64,000 nt of DNA from an uncultured Pirellula sp. (GTDB lineage: Bacteria > Planctomycetota > Planctomycetia > Pirellulales > Pirellulaceae), in assembly GCA_903858115.1 (NCBI GenBank), contig CAIOHR010000193.1, forward strand, positions 28,772-92,771, written 5' to 3'. The position numbers and the translations under genes were made by a program. Under the pieces are notes generated by a model that ran no database searches, was not told the origin of the DNA, and saw only the letters and a program-made list of their open reading frames with translations. Shown piece after piece: positions 8,886 to 19,558 of this stretch. Within the stretch, counting starts at the first letter, position 1; every line of letters starts with the position of its first letter.

Positions 8886-10421
8886 ATGGATACGAATCCA
8901 ATTGGAAAGGTCTATCTCATCGGAGCAGGACCGGGGGACCCGCAACTGATCACATTGAAGGGTGTTGAATGTCTTCATCGATGTGACATCATTCTTTACG
9001 ATGGACTGGCCAATGCACTCTTGCTGAACCATGCAAAGGCTGACGCAATCACCCAATGTGTTGGCAAGCATGGTAACGGAGGTATGTGGACCCAACAAGA
9101 AATCAACAAGCGGATAATCGAGTTTGCGAAATCGGGCAAATCCGTTGCTCGCCTTAAAGGTGGCGATACGGCAATATTCGCTCGCACCGCAGAAGAAGTC
9201 GAAGAACTCGAAGCGGCGAACATTCCATACGAGATCGTCCCCGGGATCACCGCAGCTATGGCTGCGACCGCATACGCGGGCATACCCTTGACGCACCGAG
9301 ACTGGGCCTCTGCCGTTGCATTCGTAACAGGACAATTGCAACCAACCGATGGGAGCAACGAGGCAGAAGATCCATTAGACTGGCAAGCTCTGGCTCGATT
9401 TCCTGGCACTTTGGTCATGTACATGGGCGTTACAACCGCGGAACACTGGAGCCGTCAATTGATTGCCGCTGGGAAGCCGGCTACCACCCCTGTTGCATTG
9501 CTTCGTAGGATTTCATGGCCCGACCAGCAGGTGATCCGATGCGAACTGGGGAATGTCGGTCAAACAGTGAGTGCATTGAACGGACTGCGACCTCCCGTCA
9601 TCTCGATTGTGGGAGATGTCGTCTCATCTACCGCATCGCTCAATTGGTTTGTCAACCGCCCTCTATTCGGGAAAAAGTACTTGGTCGCAAGCACGTCACA
9701 TACCGCTGCTTATCTTACCGACAAATTGAGGACACTCGGTGCAGAGGTTGTCCACGAACCTGCATTGGAGATATTGCCTCCCGTCGATTGGACGGAGATA
9801 GATCACGCTATAGATCGTCTGGCTAGCTTCGATTGGATCGTGCTATCCAGCGTCAACGGAGTCGATGCCTTCATGAGTCGGCTATTCTATCGTGGACTCG
9901 ACGGACGGTCCTTCGGGAAATGCCGAATCGCATCGGTCGGTACAGCAACGAGCGCTGCACTCCATCGATGGCACCTTATCGCAGACTGCACGCCACAGAC
10001 TACTGGAATCGCAGCATTGATAGACCTGCTGAAAATCGGATGCGAGAATCGACAGTTTCTGTTCGTTCGTACTGCTTCGGGAAAACAAGAAGGTCTCGAA
10101 GCCTTAACGAAATCCGGTGCCTTCGTCCATTCGATAAACGTATACCGTCAAGTACCCGTGGAAAGCTGGCCAAAGAACCTGATGGATCAGTGCGAATCGG
10201 ATGAGTTTGACGGCATCCTGGTAACCAGTTCGAATATCGCGGAGAGTATCTGCAAACTGATTCCTCATTGCTATTCATCACAACGATGGTATAGCCTCTC
10301 TGCTGGAATCACTCGTTCGCTCGAAACACGCGGTTGCACCACGATACAAACATCGCGAAGCGCGGAACTCGATAGCCTCGTGGACTGTTGTTTGTCGACA
10401 GCGACTCAAGGGACAGATTAA
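8886..10421 (+). CDS. cobA-hemD: Uroporphyrinogen-III C-methyltransferase / uroporphyrinogen-III synthase fusion
   Basis: The N-terminal 245 residues are a SUMT: VYLIGAGPGDPQLITLKG binds S-adenosylmethionine, with ILYDGLAN, ARLKGGDTAIFAR and PGITAAMAATAYAGIPLTHR as family motifs. Residues from about 255 onwards fit a HemD-type synthase (KKYLVASTSHTAAYLTDKLR, FDWIVLSSVNGVDAF). The enzyme would close the tetrapyrrole ring and methylate uroporphyrinogen III to precorrin-2, feeding haem and sirohaem/cobalamin routes. The ATG at 8886 is preferred over the in-frame GTG at 8868 because gaagg lies seven bases upstream of it. Such fusions are known in other bacteria. Confidence 0.88.
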   Translation: MDTNPIGKVYLIGAGPGDPQLITLKGVECLHRCDIILYDGLANALLLNHAKADAITQCVGKHGNGGMWTQQEINKRIIEFAKSGKSVARLKGGDTAIFARTAEEVEELEAANIPYEIVPGITAAMAATAYAGIPLTHRDWASAVAFVTGQLQPTDGSNEAEDPLDWQALARFPGTLVMYMGVTTAEHWSRQLIAAGKPATTPVALLRRISWPDQQVIRCELGNVGQTVSALNGLRPPVISIVGDVVSSTASLNWFVNRPLFGKKYLVASTSHTAAYLTDKLRTLGAEVVHEPALEILPPVDWTEIDHAIDRLASFDWIVLSSVNGVDAFMSRLFYRGLDGRSFGKCRIASVGTATSAALHRWHLIADCTPQTTGIAALIDLLKIGCENRQFLFVRTASGKQEGLEALTKSGAFVHSINVYRQVPVESWPKNLMDQCESDEFDGILVTSSNIAESICKLIPHCYSSQRWYSLSAGITRSLETRGCTTIQTSRSAELDSLVDCCLSTATQGTD

Positions 10422-10424
10422 GTC

Positions 10425-10916
10425 ATGACGTTTTTAGATTTCTGGCAAATCGTCGCGAACATAATCACAGTGTTTGGCTTGCCACTTGCCATCTATACTT
10501 TCGTTCTGGAACAAAGCAAAGAGCGAGATAACGAAGACGAGGAAGTCTACCAGCTTCTCTCGGATGCCTATATTGACTTTCTCAAACTCGTCCTCGAGCA
10601 TTCGGATCTTAAACTGCGAACACAAACAGCTACACCCGACCTGTCGGACGAACAACGAGAACGTATGCAGGTGCTGTTCGAAATTCTGATATCGCTGTTC
10701 GAAAGAGCTTATCTTACGGCCTACCATGAAGAGATGTCTCCCAACCAACGCCGTCGTTGGCTATCGTGGGATGACTTCATGCGAGAATGGTGTCGACGAG
10801 AGGACTTCCGAACGGCGCTGCCACAACTACTTCAGGGAGAAGACGCGGACTTTGCTGCCTACATCACTCGAATACGAGAAGAAGAAAACGTGGCTGTCGG
10901 TTCGCGACCTGTGTAA
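10425..10916 (+). CDS. Small membrane-anchored protein of unknown function
   Basis: This 163-residue protein has one N-terminal membrane segment (WQIVANIITVFGLPLAIYTF), followed by a charged linker and a helical soluble domain rich in Asp, Glu and Arg. Short ORFs beginning with an ANI-x-T-x-x-GLP-x-AI helix and an E-Q-S/R-K-E-R segment are widespread in bacteria without known role. It starts three bases after the stop of the SUMT/HemD fusion and shares its operon. Nothing in the sequence tells the function. Confidence 0.6.
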   Translation: MTFLDFWQIVANIITVFGLPLAIYTFVLEQSKERDNEDEEVYQLLSDAYIDFLKLVLEHSDLKLRTQTATPDLSDEQRERMQVLFEILISLFERAYLTAYHEEMSPNQRRRWLSWDDFMREWCRREDFRTALPQLLQGEDADFAAYITRIREEENVAVGSRPV

Positions 10917-10959
10917 TGCTTCTCCAGATCTAGACGTGAAGAAGAAACGCGATTGCGTC

Positions 10960-11640
10960 TCACCGAAAGGGAATTCGAGTTGGGATGGTCAATCCTCCTG
11001 ACAGAACCAACTTCCACGGTGAACTTGCTTCCCATTCAGTAAAGATGATTTCTTCACGCCGGAACAAGAGTGTATATCCGGATGGTGGAAACAACGCGAT
11101 CGGTACATAGACACAAACGAGCGGTTCGTCGGTTTCGATATCTTGACATTCCCCCATCAAGAACCCGGTCGCTCGCGCATTCGCATGTGGAAAAGGGACA
11201 AGGACGACGGTGTCAATTTTCTTCAAACCGTCCGGACCTTGAATCGCTTGAGATGCATCTCGAATTGCACGATAAAGCATCGAAATACCAGGAATTCGCC
11301 CGAACAGTCCGTCTACCCATCGACTCAGTCGAGATTGAAACGCATAACCCAAAAAGTAAAAGAAAAGAAAAACCGTAATCAACGAAATGGGCGGCGTCAC
11401 AAAGTTTTCGATCGACTTCCAGTAAGGATCTTCAATCCCCTTCGGCAAAATGAGGGACGCCACAGGCTCGATCACCCAGGAATCCAACACAATATAAATC
11501 TGATAAACCAGAAAGATGGTGAGCATGATAGGCAGAGCAAAAAGTACACCAAAAATCGTCCTCCGCAAAATCCTCCGCACCAACGATGGTCGTTCGGTTG
11601 CAGGCGATTTCTGTTGGCGCACGGGTAAGGCTTGGTTCAT
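10960..11640 (-). CDS. DUF502-family membrane protein
   Basis: A 226-residue protein with two membrane helices (about 29-53 and 84-106), followed by the DUF502 hallmark region IPGISMLYRAIRDASQAI and VVLVPFPHANARATGFLMGE, and a C-terminal end with YTLLFRREEIIF. Length and order match the family. DUF502 proteins are found in bacteria and plants (LIKE-COV family); their bacterial role is not established. It is convergent with the 163-residue membrane protein gene. Confidence 0.85.
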   Translation of the reverse strand: MNQALPVRQQKSPATERPSLVRRILRRTIFGVLFALPIMLTIFLVYQIYIVLDSWVIEPVASLILPKGIEDPYWKSIENFVTPPISLITVFLFFYFLGYAFQSRLSRWVDGLFGRIPGISMLYRAIRDASQAIQGPDGLKKIDTVVLVPFPHANARATGFLMGECQDIETDEPLVCVYVPIALFPPSGYTLLFRREEIIFTEWEASSPWKLVLSGGLTIPTRIPFR

Positions 11641-11844
11641 AGGTTGCTCATGGCCTGAATAGGATTGTCGATTGCAATGTTATAGCAAATTCGAATCCCA
11701 AGCGATTTTCCTCTATTCTCTTTCGCTTGGGAACCAAGGATCGCCCACGAAGGCGAACACGCAGTTATTGACGAAGTCCTCGCCTAATCCGAGCAATCGT
11801 CCTACAATCTCTCCCTTTCCTTCTCAATGACCTCGCGTGCATGA

Positions 11845-12780
11845 GTGACAATGACTACGGTTTTTATCGATGGCGAAGCTGGTACCACAGGACTTCAAAT
11901 TCGCGAACGGCTGGCCCTAAAGCCAGAATTTCAATTACTCAGCATCGATCCTTCCTCGCGAAAAGATCCGAATGCAAAGGTCTCGATCCTCGCCAAGTCT
12001 GACTTTGTTATCCTCTGCTTGCATGACGATGCGGCAAAAGAAACAACGGCCCTTGTCGACGGACTACCTAGTGGGTCCAAACGGCCGCGGATCATCGATG
12101 CCAGCACCGCACATCGTGTTGCAGATGGATGGGTCTATGGCTTTGCGGAAATGGATCGGAACCAAACCTTCCTCATCCAACAATCGAATCGAGTCACCAA
12201 TCCTGGTTGCTATCCCACCGGCGGCATCGGGCTCACCCGGCCTCTGATCTCAGCAGGCATCATGCCCGTGGACTACCCGCTGGTCGTTCAAGGCTTCAGT
12301 GGTTACTCGGGCGGCGGACGCCAAATGATCGAAGCCTACGAAACCACCGATGCCAGCAAAAAGGCTGCACCACTCGATGTGTATGGATTGCAACTCAAAC
12401 ACAAACACGTTCCCGAACTTCAAAAATATACAGGTCTCAAGCGACGCCCCATATTCTTGCCATCCGTAGGTGCATTCCATAGCGGCATGATTGTGGAAAT
12501 CGCTGTCCATTTTGACCTGCTTTCTGGGATCTCCAGAGTAAGCCAATTGCACGATTGCTTGAGGGATCACTATGCAAATTGTGAGTTTGTTCAAGTAGTT
12601 CCAGCGACAGAAAATGGCCGCGTAGAAGCGCAAGCACTCAACGGGACCAATCGAATGGAGCTGAGCGTCTTCGGGGATGATGCCTTGGGTCAAGCGGTAT
12701 TAGTCGCCAAACTCGACAACCTCGGCAAAGGTGCTAGCGGGGCTGCCGTGCAAAATCTCTGCTTGATGGCCGGTGTATAG
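11845..12780 (+). CDS. argC: N-acetyl-gamma-glutamyl-phosphate reductase, type 2
   Basis: A 311-residue ArgC of the short type. The N-terminal Rossmann motif is [17 protein letters not shown], the catalytic Cys is in [13 protein letters not shown], and LKHKHVPEL holds the catalytic His of the second domain. It reduces N-acetylglutamyl phosphate to the semialdehyde in arginine synthesis. The reading frame begins with GTG ACA ATG, so 11851 is an alternative start. No other arg gene is adjacent. An imperfect hairpin follows at 12788-12814 (gcaactgc and gcagttgc arms), but it lacks a T-run. Confidence 0.9.
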   Translation: MTMTTVFIDGEAGTTGLQIRERLALKPEFQLLSIDPSSRKDPNAKVSILAKSDFVILCLHDDAAKETTALVDGLPSGSKRPRIIDASTAHRVADGWVYGFAEMDRNQTFLIQQSNRVTNPGCYPTGGIGLTRPLISAGIMPVDYPLVVQGFSGYSGGGRQMIEAYETTDASKKAAPLDVYGLQLKHKHVPELQKYTGLKRRPIFLPSVGAFHSGMIVEIAVHFDLLSGISRVSQLHDCLRDHYANCEFVQVVPATENGRVEAQALNGTNRMELSVFGDDALGQAVLVAKLDNLGKGASGAAVQNLCLMAGV

Positions 12781-12886
12781 TATGGGTGCAACTGCAGACC
12801 TAGACGGCAGTTGCCAACCCGGCATAATTCTCGACATTCCTTAGTCATCCATCGCGGTTCTTCGCCAACAACTCATCCAGCCAAAA

Positions 12887-14308
12887 ATGTCCGAACCAAC
12901 CCACCCAGCACCCTATGATACGATCATTATCGGGGCGGGCATGAGCGGACTCGCAGCAGGCATCCGGCTGGCTCATTACGATCAACGTGTTTGTATCCTC
13001 GAAAAGCATTGGACCATCGGTGGATTGAACTCGTTCTACCGTATGAATGGACGCAACTACGACGTCGGTCTTCATGCGATGACGAACTATACGGCCAAAG
13101 GGGCGAAGAAAGGTCCGTTGGCTCGCTTATTGAAACAACTGAGATTTCGCTGGGAAGACTTTCAACTCGCCGAACAATGCGGCTCTCGAATCGCATTCCC
13201 TGGTGTCAACCTGGAATTCAACAACGATATCACCTACCTCCAATCACAGGTGAACGCGTCCTTTCCGCACCAGAAAGACGCATTTCAAACATTGCTGAAT
13301 CGGTTGGTAGATTACGACGATTTGAAGCAAGAAGATTTCGCACTATCGACACGAACGATCCTGAGCGAAATCTTCTCGGATCCGCTCCTGATTGAAATGC
13401 TTTTATGTCCATTGATGTGGTACGGCAATGCAAAAGAACACGATATGGACTGGGGACAGTTCTGCATCATGTTTCGAAGCATCTTTCTCGAAGGATTCGC
13501 ACGACCGTTCAAAGGCGTAAGACTTATCCTCAAACATTTGGTGCGACGCTATCGCGAACTGGGAGGCGAACTCCGGTTGCGAAGCGGCATCTCCAAAATC
13601 CATGTCGATGGAGATCATGCGGTCGGTGTCGAACTCGAAGATGGAACGATGATCACCGGAAAACGCATTCTCTCAAGCGCTGGCGTTGTCGAGACCATGC
13701 GACTGTGCGACGATAGCTCCGTCGTCGAGGTAGCAACGGCCGGCGAAATGACCTTTATCGAATCCATCTCGGTTCTCGATTGCCAACCCAAAAAACTAGG
13801 CTTTGACGAAACAATTGTCTTCTTCAACGATTCCGAAAAGTTCCACTGGTCAAAGCCCGCCCATTCGTTGTGCGATGTTCGCACAGGTGTTATTTGCTCA
13901 CCGAATAACTACGCGTACACGGCAGAAGAAGGCGAACTCGAAGCGGGCTTTATGCGGCTAACGACCATCGCTGACTTTCAACGATGGTCTTCCCTCAACG
14001 ACGAAGAGTACCAGCGGGCCAAGTTTCGTTGGTACGACGAATCGGTAGCATCTGCCGTTCGATTCATGCCAGACTTCCGACGACACGTCGTCGATACGGA
14101 CGTGTTTACGCCGAAGACCATACGACGCTTCACCTCCCATGATAACGGTGCCGTTTATGGCGCACCCAACAAACAACTCGATGGTACAACCCGCCTCAAG
14201 AATCTATTTCTTTGCGGGACCGATCAAGGATTCGTGGGAATCGTCGGAGCCATCGTCAGCGGCATCTCGATGGCAAACCAGCACTGCCTCCGCGAATGGG
14301 CCCAGTAA
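12887..14308 (+). CDS. Phytoene-desaturase-like FAD-dependent oxidoreductase
   Basis: The N-terminus has a dinucleotide-binding motif (TIIIGAGMSGLAAGIRLA) then GGLNSFYRMNGRNYDVGLHA, typical of the carotenoid desaturase/amine oxidase superfamily. The C-terminal FAD-binding segment is LKNLFLCGTDQGFVGIVGAI. Length of 473 residues is in the family range. Substrate cannot be assigned: carotenoid, squalene-derived or other lipids are possible. It is likely monocistronic, 106 bases after argC. The stop codon lies within the first copy of a 13-base direct repeat. Confidence 0.75.
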   Translation: MSEPTHPAPYDTIIIGAGMSGLAAGIRLAHYDQRVCILEKHWTIGGLNSFYRMNGRNYDVGLHAMTNYTAKGAKKGPLARLLKQLRFRWEDFQLAEQCGSRIAFPGVNLEFNNDITYLQSQVNASFPHQKDAFQTLLNRLVDYDDLKQEDFALSTRTILSEIFSDPLLIEMLLCPLMWYGNAKEHDMDWGQFCIMFRSIFLEGFARPFKGVRLILKHLVRRYRELGGELRLRSGISKIHVDGDHAVGVELEDGTMITGKRILSSAGVVETMRLCDDSSVVEVATAGEMTFIESISVLDCQPKKLGFDETIVFFNDSEKFHWSKPAHSLCDVRTGVICSPNNYAYTAEEGELEAGFMRLTTIADFQRWSSLNDEEYQRAKFRWYDESVASAVRFMPDFRRHVVDTDVFTPKTIRRFTSHDNGAVYGAPNKQLDGTTRLKNLFLCGTDQGFVGIVGAIVSGISMANQHCLREWAQ

Positions 14309-14324
14309 CTTGGCCCAGTAACTT
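14299..14324. repeat. 13-base direct repeat duplicating the end of a gene
   Basis: Two copies of ggcccagtaactt occur at 14299-14311 and 14312-14324. The TAA stop of the FAD oxidoreductase lies in the first, so the repeat duplicates the last codons and the stop. A degenerate third copy (ggtgcggtaac) follows. Confidence 0.85.
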
Positions 14325-14397
14325 GGTGCGGTAACAGTACGTTGTTGGTACGGCAATTGGTCGCATTGAATTAACCCATCGAGCGTGCGATTGCTGC

Positions 14398-15924
14398 TTA
14401 CTTGTTCGATTTATCTGTTCGAAAAGGAGAAGCGGGGAGACCAGCGCCGTTGCAGAGATTGCAATCAGGGAAGTTCTCCCATGCATAACGGACAGCGATT
14501 GGATTCGTCACCTCGGGACTACTCACAATCACCGTATTGCCCTCAATTCGGGCGTTAGCTGATTTCCACTCCATGTTCTCGCCTGCAATCAGAAACCCCT
14601 TTACCGTTCCGTCAGATGCGACGAGCCCGCCATTGGCATGCTGAAACGAAACAACGACTTTATTTCCTCGTATCTTTTGTTCAAGTGGTAATGGTCCCGA
14701 CGTGGCCGCCACAGATTGACCGTAGACAGTACCCAGCGCCCAAAGCGACAATCTCCTTCCAACCTCTTGCTTGTTCTTGGGGTGGATATCTTTCTTGTCA
14801 CCGATATCGATGTTGATCCCCATACCGGTTTTCGGAATCGAAAGCGATTTGAGCATGGCCTCTCGAATCGTTGGCCAATCGCGACCTTCACCTTCAAAAT
14901 TGGGTAGCTGCGCCCAAGCGAATGGAAAATCATATCCCCATCTCGAACGCCAATCCTGGATCAATAAAGGCAATTGGTGCTCATAAAATGGGGCTTTCGC
15001 GGGAAAGCTGTTCGCTTCCCCTTGATACCACAACGCACCTCGAATGGTATATGGAATCAACAGCGCAATCTTTCCATTGAACAATCCTCCTACGTTCCCT
15101 TTTCGATTGCGAACTTCCTTTGGATCCGTTGGTTTGCGTGGAAGCTTTTGATTCTCCGCGCGAGCTTTCTTAGCAGCTTCCGCCCACTTTGCTAGATCTT
15201 GCTCGTACTTCTTCGTTTCTGATTCGATCGGAGGTGCATTCGCTGCTGGGCTCTGCTCTTCAAAAAAGGGTTGGAGTAATTTCGAATTGCGTTGCACATC
15301 AGCGGCGATCCACGATTCGATCGGAGTGCCACCCACTGAGGAATTGATCAAGCCGACAGGAGCCTTAAGGGATTTGTGAATCTCGCGGCCGAAAAAGAAC
15401 AATGTGGCCGAAAATCCTCCAACCGAATCCGGAGTACAAACAAGCCACTTTCCTTTTCCGATTTTCTGCTCTTCATTCGAAGCCGCGGACTCTTCCTTGA
15501 ACATCCGAATCATCGGTAGATCGGCATCGGATTGTTCCTGGTTAAAGTTGTTGGAAGCCTTCACCGTCATCGCCATGTTGGATTGACCTGAACCGAGCCA
15601 CACTTCACCCACGACCACGTCGTGAATCACAACTTCGTTCGTTCCACGAATCGTTAACGCGGTCGATGCCCCGCTTGCCATTGGCTCAAGCCGAACCATC
15701 CATTTTCCATCGGCATTCGCGGTAGCCTGCTTGCTTTGTTGATCAATCGAGACAGTGACAGCCTCGCCCGGTTCTGCCCATCCCCAAACAGGCGTTTCCA
15801 TATTGCATTGCAATACCATATGGTCCGAAAAGATTGCGGGCATCGTAATTCCGCCCAGTACTGCTTTCTTACTTGCAAGAAGAAAAACCATAAAAAGACA
15901 GAAACGGACGAGAGAGGACGGCAT
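14398..15924 (-). CDS. Secreted sialate O-acetylesterase-like protein (copy 1)
   Basis: SGNH-type esterase of the sialate 9-O-acetylesterase family. After a signal-like stretch comes the conserved IFSDHMVLQ, then VWGWAEPGEAVTVSI and the nucleophile motif VWLGSGQSNMAMTV. A late WYQGEANSFPA and KDIHPKNKQEVGRRL contain the other family blocks, with the catalytic Asp/His likely in DIHP. It would deacetylate sugars outside the cytoplasm. The ATG at 15924 is preferred over a TTG at 15957, since GGAG lies upstream and the signal peptide then starts at the N-terminus. A second copy occurs at 32330-33850. Confidence 0.87.
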   Translation of the reverse strand: MPSSLVRFCLFMVFLLASKKAVLGGITMPAIFSDHMVLQCNMETPVWGWAEPGEAVTVSIDQQSKQATANADGKWMVRLEPMASGASTALTIRGTNEVVIHDVVVGEVWLGSGQSNMAMTVKASNNFNQEQSDADLPMIRMFKEESAASNEEQKIGKGKWLVCTPDSVGGFSATLFFFGREIHKSLKAPVGLINSSVGGTPIESWIAADVQRNSKLLQPFFEEQSPAANAPPIESETKKYEQDLAKWAEAAKKARAENQKLPRKPTDPKEVRNRKGNVGGLFNGKIALLIPYTIRGALWYQGEANSFPAKAPFYEHQLPLLIQDWRSRWGYDFPFAWAQLPNFEGEGRDWPTIREAMLKSLSIPKTGMGINIDIGDKKDIHPKNKQEVGRRLSLWALGTVYGQSVAATSGPLPLEQKIRGNKVVVSFQHANGGLVASDGTVKGFLIAGENMEWKSANARIEGNTVIVSSPEVTNPIAVRYAWENFPDCNLCNGAGLPASPFRTDKSNK

Positions 15925-15969
15925 CACGACAACGCTCCATAGACTAAGGAAAGACAATAGCTCGACTAC

Positions 15970-17115
15970 CTACACCACAAGTCGCTTTAACTCAATTAGC
16001 TTATCGAGCTCCACTTTGAGTTTCCCGAGAATTTCGTCGTATGGAAAAGAGCCTAGCGACTCACTCCCCTTCTTGAGATTCACTTTGCTGGGGCCACACC
16101 ACAAACCGAGATCCGCGTCATCCGTCTCTCCCGGTCCATTCACACGGCAACCCATGACTGCAATCGTAATCGCATAATCCTTCGCGTATTCCGTCATCGC
16201 CTTCACGTCTTGAGCCAGTTCGACGAAGGCTTCGTTTTCTACGCGAGAACAGCTAGGGCACGAAATGATATTCAGCTTGGTTGGGTCAAGAGCAACTACC
16301 GAGCGAAGGCGGCCGTTGTAGATATCGTCGATGATTTGCATCCCGGCTTCGATCTCCATCGACTTTTTCGAATTCGGGACGGTTAAACTAACTCGCAATG
16401 TATCGCCTATGCCGCGCCCGATGAGCTGCTCAAATGCGATTCGCGTTTTGATAATTCCGTCGGGAGGCAATCCTGCCTCAGTGACACCCAAATGCAAGGG
16501 TATGTCCGGCCGTACTTCTGCAAAGCGTCGATTCACTTCAACAACATTGGTTGGGTCACTATCTTTGAGCGAAACGACAAAACGATGAAAGCCAATCGAA
16601 TCCAATAGCTCGCAATGCTCGAAAGCGGACGCCAACATCGGACCGATCGAGTCGTCCTCCTGGAACTTTTCTTTTTGCGCAGGGTCTACACTTCCGCAAT
16701 TCACACCGACTCGCATCGCACAATCATTGGCGGCAGCGACTTCGGCCAAATACTTGACCTTGTCTTGCCATGGTCTCTCCCGTTCATGGTGATAAAGATG
16801 CCCTGGGTTGTAACGAACTTTGTCTACATGCGGCGCAACTTTTTCAACCAGCCGGTAGTTCTCTTGCAAATCCACCGAAAGGTTCGCTGTCGTTTGCTTG
16901 CGAATCTCGGCAAGAGCAGCAGCATCCTTATCGCTGTCGACAGCAATGCGGACAACGTGAGCCCCCGCCTGTTCCAAAGCATTCACCAATGCAACCGTTG
17001 CGTCGATATCCGTCGTGTGCGTGGCAGTCATGCTCTGTACCGCAATCGGGTGAGCAGCTCCCACGTGAATGGAGCCGATTTTGACGGAGCGAGTTGGGTT
17101 GCGTTTGATGTCCAT
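15970..17115 (-). CDS. ispG: 4-hydroxy-3-methylbut-2-en-1-yl diphosphate synthase
   Basis: IspG/GcpE, the 4Fe-4S enzyme that makes HMBPP from MEcPP in the MEP isoprenoid pathway. The N-terminus reads [20 protein letters not shown], and cluster ligands are visible in [14 protein letters not shown] and in [16 protein letters not shown]. Length 381 fits the short bacterial type. The ATG at 17115 is preceded by AGGA at good distance and is chosen over the TTG at 17175. It lies downstream of pepA and tsaB on the same strand, 57 bases after tsaB, so all three may be one operon. Confidence 0.94.
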   Translation of the reverse strand: MDIKRNPTRSVKIGSIHVGAAHPIAVQSMTATHTTDIDATVALVNALEQAGAHVVRIAVDSDKDAAALAEIRKQTTANLSVDLQENYRLVEKVAPHVDKVRYNPGHLYHHERERPWQDKVKYLAEVAAANDCAMRVGVNCGSVDPAQKEKFQEDDSIGPMLASAFEHCELLDSIGFHRFVVSLKDSDPTNVVEVNRRFAEVRPDIPLHLGVTEAGLPPDGIIKTRIAFEQLIGRGIGDTLRVSLTVPNSKKSMEIEAGMQIIDDIYNGRLRSVVALDPTKLNIISCPSCSRVENEAFVELAQDVKAMTEYAKDYAITIAVMGCRVNGPGETDDADLGLWCGPSKVNLKKGSESLGSFPYDEILGKLKVELDKLIELKRLVV

Positions 17116-17171
17116 AGGTAAATCCTGGGAATGATGGCGAGAGACCATACTATACAGGATCGGCAATTTGC

Positions 17172-17960
17172 TCAAACCGCTTTAGAAGCCTTTTCTTCGG
17201 CTGCACTTCCGCGAAAATACTGAGGAAGTAACGCGAACGGGTCAAGCGTGTCACCTGCCCTCCATTTTTTCCAGCCCAACTCTGCCACACTCGAAGCGTG
17301 CGGAGTCGAATGCGAATCGTTGATCCACTCTACGGATTCAAACCAATTCTTGACGGTGTCTAACTTTTCTTCTCGCGCCAAGTAACGTTGAAGCCGTTCG
17401 CAACCTGGCCCCACAAACACCTGCCCTACAGCTAGCCCCGCCGACATTGCACTCTGAACAAGCCCTTCGATGTCGCAAAGGACGGTCCCTCCCTCAGTCC
17501 CCCCCGCAGTCGTGTTGTCGGCGATCGTTTTCGCAAAGAGCTGGCCACGATAAGCATCTAACAATACATGTGCCAACCGATAACCTTCAGTCGTCTGCCT
17601 AGTTTGATGCAGAACGCAATCTAGCGTATCCAGTTCGACCACTGGAATGGACAATGCGTAAGCCATCGATTTGGCAGTTGCAATGCCGACTCGAAGTCCT
17701 GTGAAAGAGCCCGGACCACTTAGCACGGCGATGCACCCGAGATCGCTGGGCTTCAGATTTTCCGTTCGAAGCAAAGAGTCGATGGATGAAGCAAGCGATT
17801 GAGCCGAACCACGATCGGTCGGCAAGTCGACCACAACCACCGCTGGATTCATTAGGTCTGCGTCTTGGGGTACGTCAGTCTTTTGGAGTAGGTTGTATGC
17901 TTTCGCAATCGCGACCGATCCGTATTTGCCGCTTGTCTCGATCGCTAACAGGACCTTCAC
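17172..17960 (-). CDS. tsaB: tRNA threonylcarbamoyladenosine biosynthesis protein TsaB
   Basis: TsaB is the inactive partner of TsaD in t6A tRNA modification. The sequence starts [18 protein letters not shown] and carries the signature [21 protein letters not shown] with LDTLD after it. The protein is 262 residues, somewhat longer than the E. coli form, with a middle segment rich in Gly and Thr. Its ATG overlaps the stop of pepA by four bases, showing translational coupling. ispG follows. Confidence 0.92.
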   Translation of the reverse strand: MKVLLAIETSGKYGSVAIAKAYNLLQKTDVPQDADLMNPAVVVVDLPTDRGSAQSLASSIDSLLRTENLKPSDLGCIAVLSGPGSFTGLRVGIATAKSMAYALSIPVVELDTLDCVLHQTRQTTEGYRLAHVLLDAYRGQLFAKTIADNTTAGGTEGGTVLCDIEGLVQSAMSAGLAVGQVFVGPGCERLQRYLAREEKLDTVKNWFESVEWINDSHSTPHASSVAELGWKKWRAGDTLDPFALLPQYFRGSAAEEKASKAV

Positions 17961-19408
17961 GATTCGCTTAGCATTTCGGCGAAGGTACGAACCAATGCGC
18001 CAGAGCCACCCGCATCACACCATGGCTTCGGAGAGTCCAGAAAGGCTGGGCCTGCAATGTCGATGTGCGTCCAAGGCGTCTTGTTAACAAACTCTTCCAA
18101 AAACTTAGCAGCCGTTATCGCCCCGCCCCAACGTCCTTCGCCGACATTCTTGATGTCTGCAACCTTTCCTGCAATTTGCTCCGAAAAGAACCCATGCATC
18201 GGCAGTGGCCAGACATACTCGCCAAAACGTTCGGCCGCCTGTTGAATTTCGGACTGCCATGCGGTGTTGTTGGTCATCAGGCCCGAGATGTCATTTCCGA
18301 GCGCCACACAGCATGCTCCAGTCAATGTTGCAAAGTCTACGATCTTGGCAGGCGAGAATCCTAAAGCCACATCCAAGCAATCAGCGAGTACCAATCGACC
18401 TTCGGCATCCGTGTTGTGAATCTCAATCGTCTTTCCGCTTCTCGCGGTGAGAACATCGCCTAGCTTGAACGCATCGCCTGACACGAGGTTCTCCACGAGA
18501 CCGATGACAGCAACGAGATTGCAGGGTACTTGAAGCCTCGCTGCGGCTTGCATGATGCCCAACACAGTTGCAGCCCCAGCCATGTCGCATTTCATGGTCA
18601 ACATACCATCGGTTGGTTTTAGTGAGTAACCACCGCTGTCGAAGGTGACTCCTTTCCCGACCAGAGCTATTGGAGCCGTGGTCGAATCCCCCCCGCGATA
18701 ATGCAGGATCACCAACCGTGGATCCTTGACCGAACCACGCGCCACTCCCAGCAATGAGCCACAACGCTCTGATTCTAGTTTTGCTTTATCCCAAACTTCG
18801 ATTCCGAGTTTGTGCTGTTGAGCGACGATTTGTGCTTCATTGGCAAACGATTCTGGGTAAAGGTAGTTTGCAGGTAGGTTAACCAGTCGGCGAGCTAAGT
18901 TGACCGATTCGCCAATTGCAAACGCTCGTCGGATGTTCTCTTCTTCGATACCCACCCATTCGTAGACTTCCGGTTGAAATAGAGACTTTTCTTTTCGAAA
19001 GAGATCTTGGCCAACGCTACCGACCAAAGCGCCACAGATCGCAGCTCGCTGCTCAGCGGCGGAGCCAGTAAAACCAACGAATCGAACACGTTCTAGGCGT
19101 CGATTCGCCACCGATTTCGCAGCGGTACCCGCCGCGTGAAAGGCAATGTTCGTATTCCAATCGGAAGAAGCCCCCGTACCCACTAACACCAATTGCTTGG
19201 CAGGGATTCCTACCGGGGCGAGCAAGGTCGTCAGCTTATTGGCTTTGGTCGAAACATCCCCCGACTCCAAAAGCTTGGTTAGCAAGCCAGAGAGAGAAGC
19301 GTCCAGTTCTCCAACATGGTTCGCATTCTTCCAGTCGTCAGGAACTCCTGCAACAAGACAGTCGCAAGGAAGTTGGGGCCAATTCGGTAACGAAGCAATA
19401 CACTGCAT
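17957..19408 (-). CDS. pepA: Leucyl aminopeptidase (M17 family)
   Basis: A cytosolic two-metal aminopeptidase of about 483 residues. The catalytic domain has VGKGVTFDSGGYSLKPTDGM with the first metal ligands, MKCDMAGAATVLG, and the signature NTDAEGRLVLADCL. The N-terminal regulatory domain is divergent. Start 19408 (MQCIASLPNW) is preferred over a GTG at 19444, but neither has a strong ribosome binding site. It is the first gene of a pepA-tsaB-ispG group and overlaps tsaB by four bases. Confidence 0.93.
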   Translation of the reverse strand: MQCIASLPNWPQLPCDCLVAGVPDDWKNANHVGELDASLSGLLTKLLESGDVSTKANKLTTLLAPVGIPAKQLVLVGTGASSDWNTNIAFHAAGTAAKSVANRRLERVRFVGFTGSAAEQRAAICGALVGSVGQDLFRKEKSLFQPEVYEWVGIEEENIRRAFAIGESVNLARRLVNLPANYLYPESFANEAQIVAQQHKLGIEVWDKAKLESERCGSLLGVARGSVKDPRLVILHYRGGDSTTAPIALVGKGVTFDSGGYSLKPTDGMLTMKCDMAGAATVLGIMQAAARLQVPCNLVAVIGLVENLVSGDAFKLGDVLTARSGKTIEIHNTDAEGRLVLADCLDVALGFSPAKIVDFATLTGACCVALGNDISGLMTNNTAWQSEIQQAAERFGEYVWPLPMHGFFSEQIAGKVADIKNVGEGRWGGAITAAKFLEEFVNKTPWTHIDIAGPAFLDSPKPWCDAGGSGALVRTFAEMLSES

Positions 19409-19558
19409 GGAATTCAATTTCCGCGAGAAAACAAACACCGCCACATTAAATCACGTTTAGCACCGTCCCGCAAGCACGCCTCGCCTCTGACGCGTGCCAC
19501 CCATTCACCTTGCAGAGCAAAAGAGATTTGGTACAATCCAGGAAAAGGAGAATTGATT

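Noticed and set aside
12788..12814. Terminator after argC
   Set aside because: The 8-base stem has an 11-base loop and no T-run, so an intrinsic terminator is not supported.
17173..17175. TTG start for ispG overlapping tsaB
   Set aside because: The ATG at 17115 has AGGA at good distance and begins exactly where the conserved region starts.
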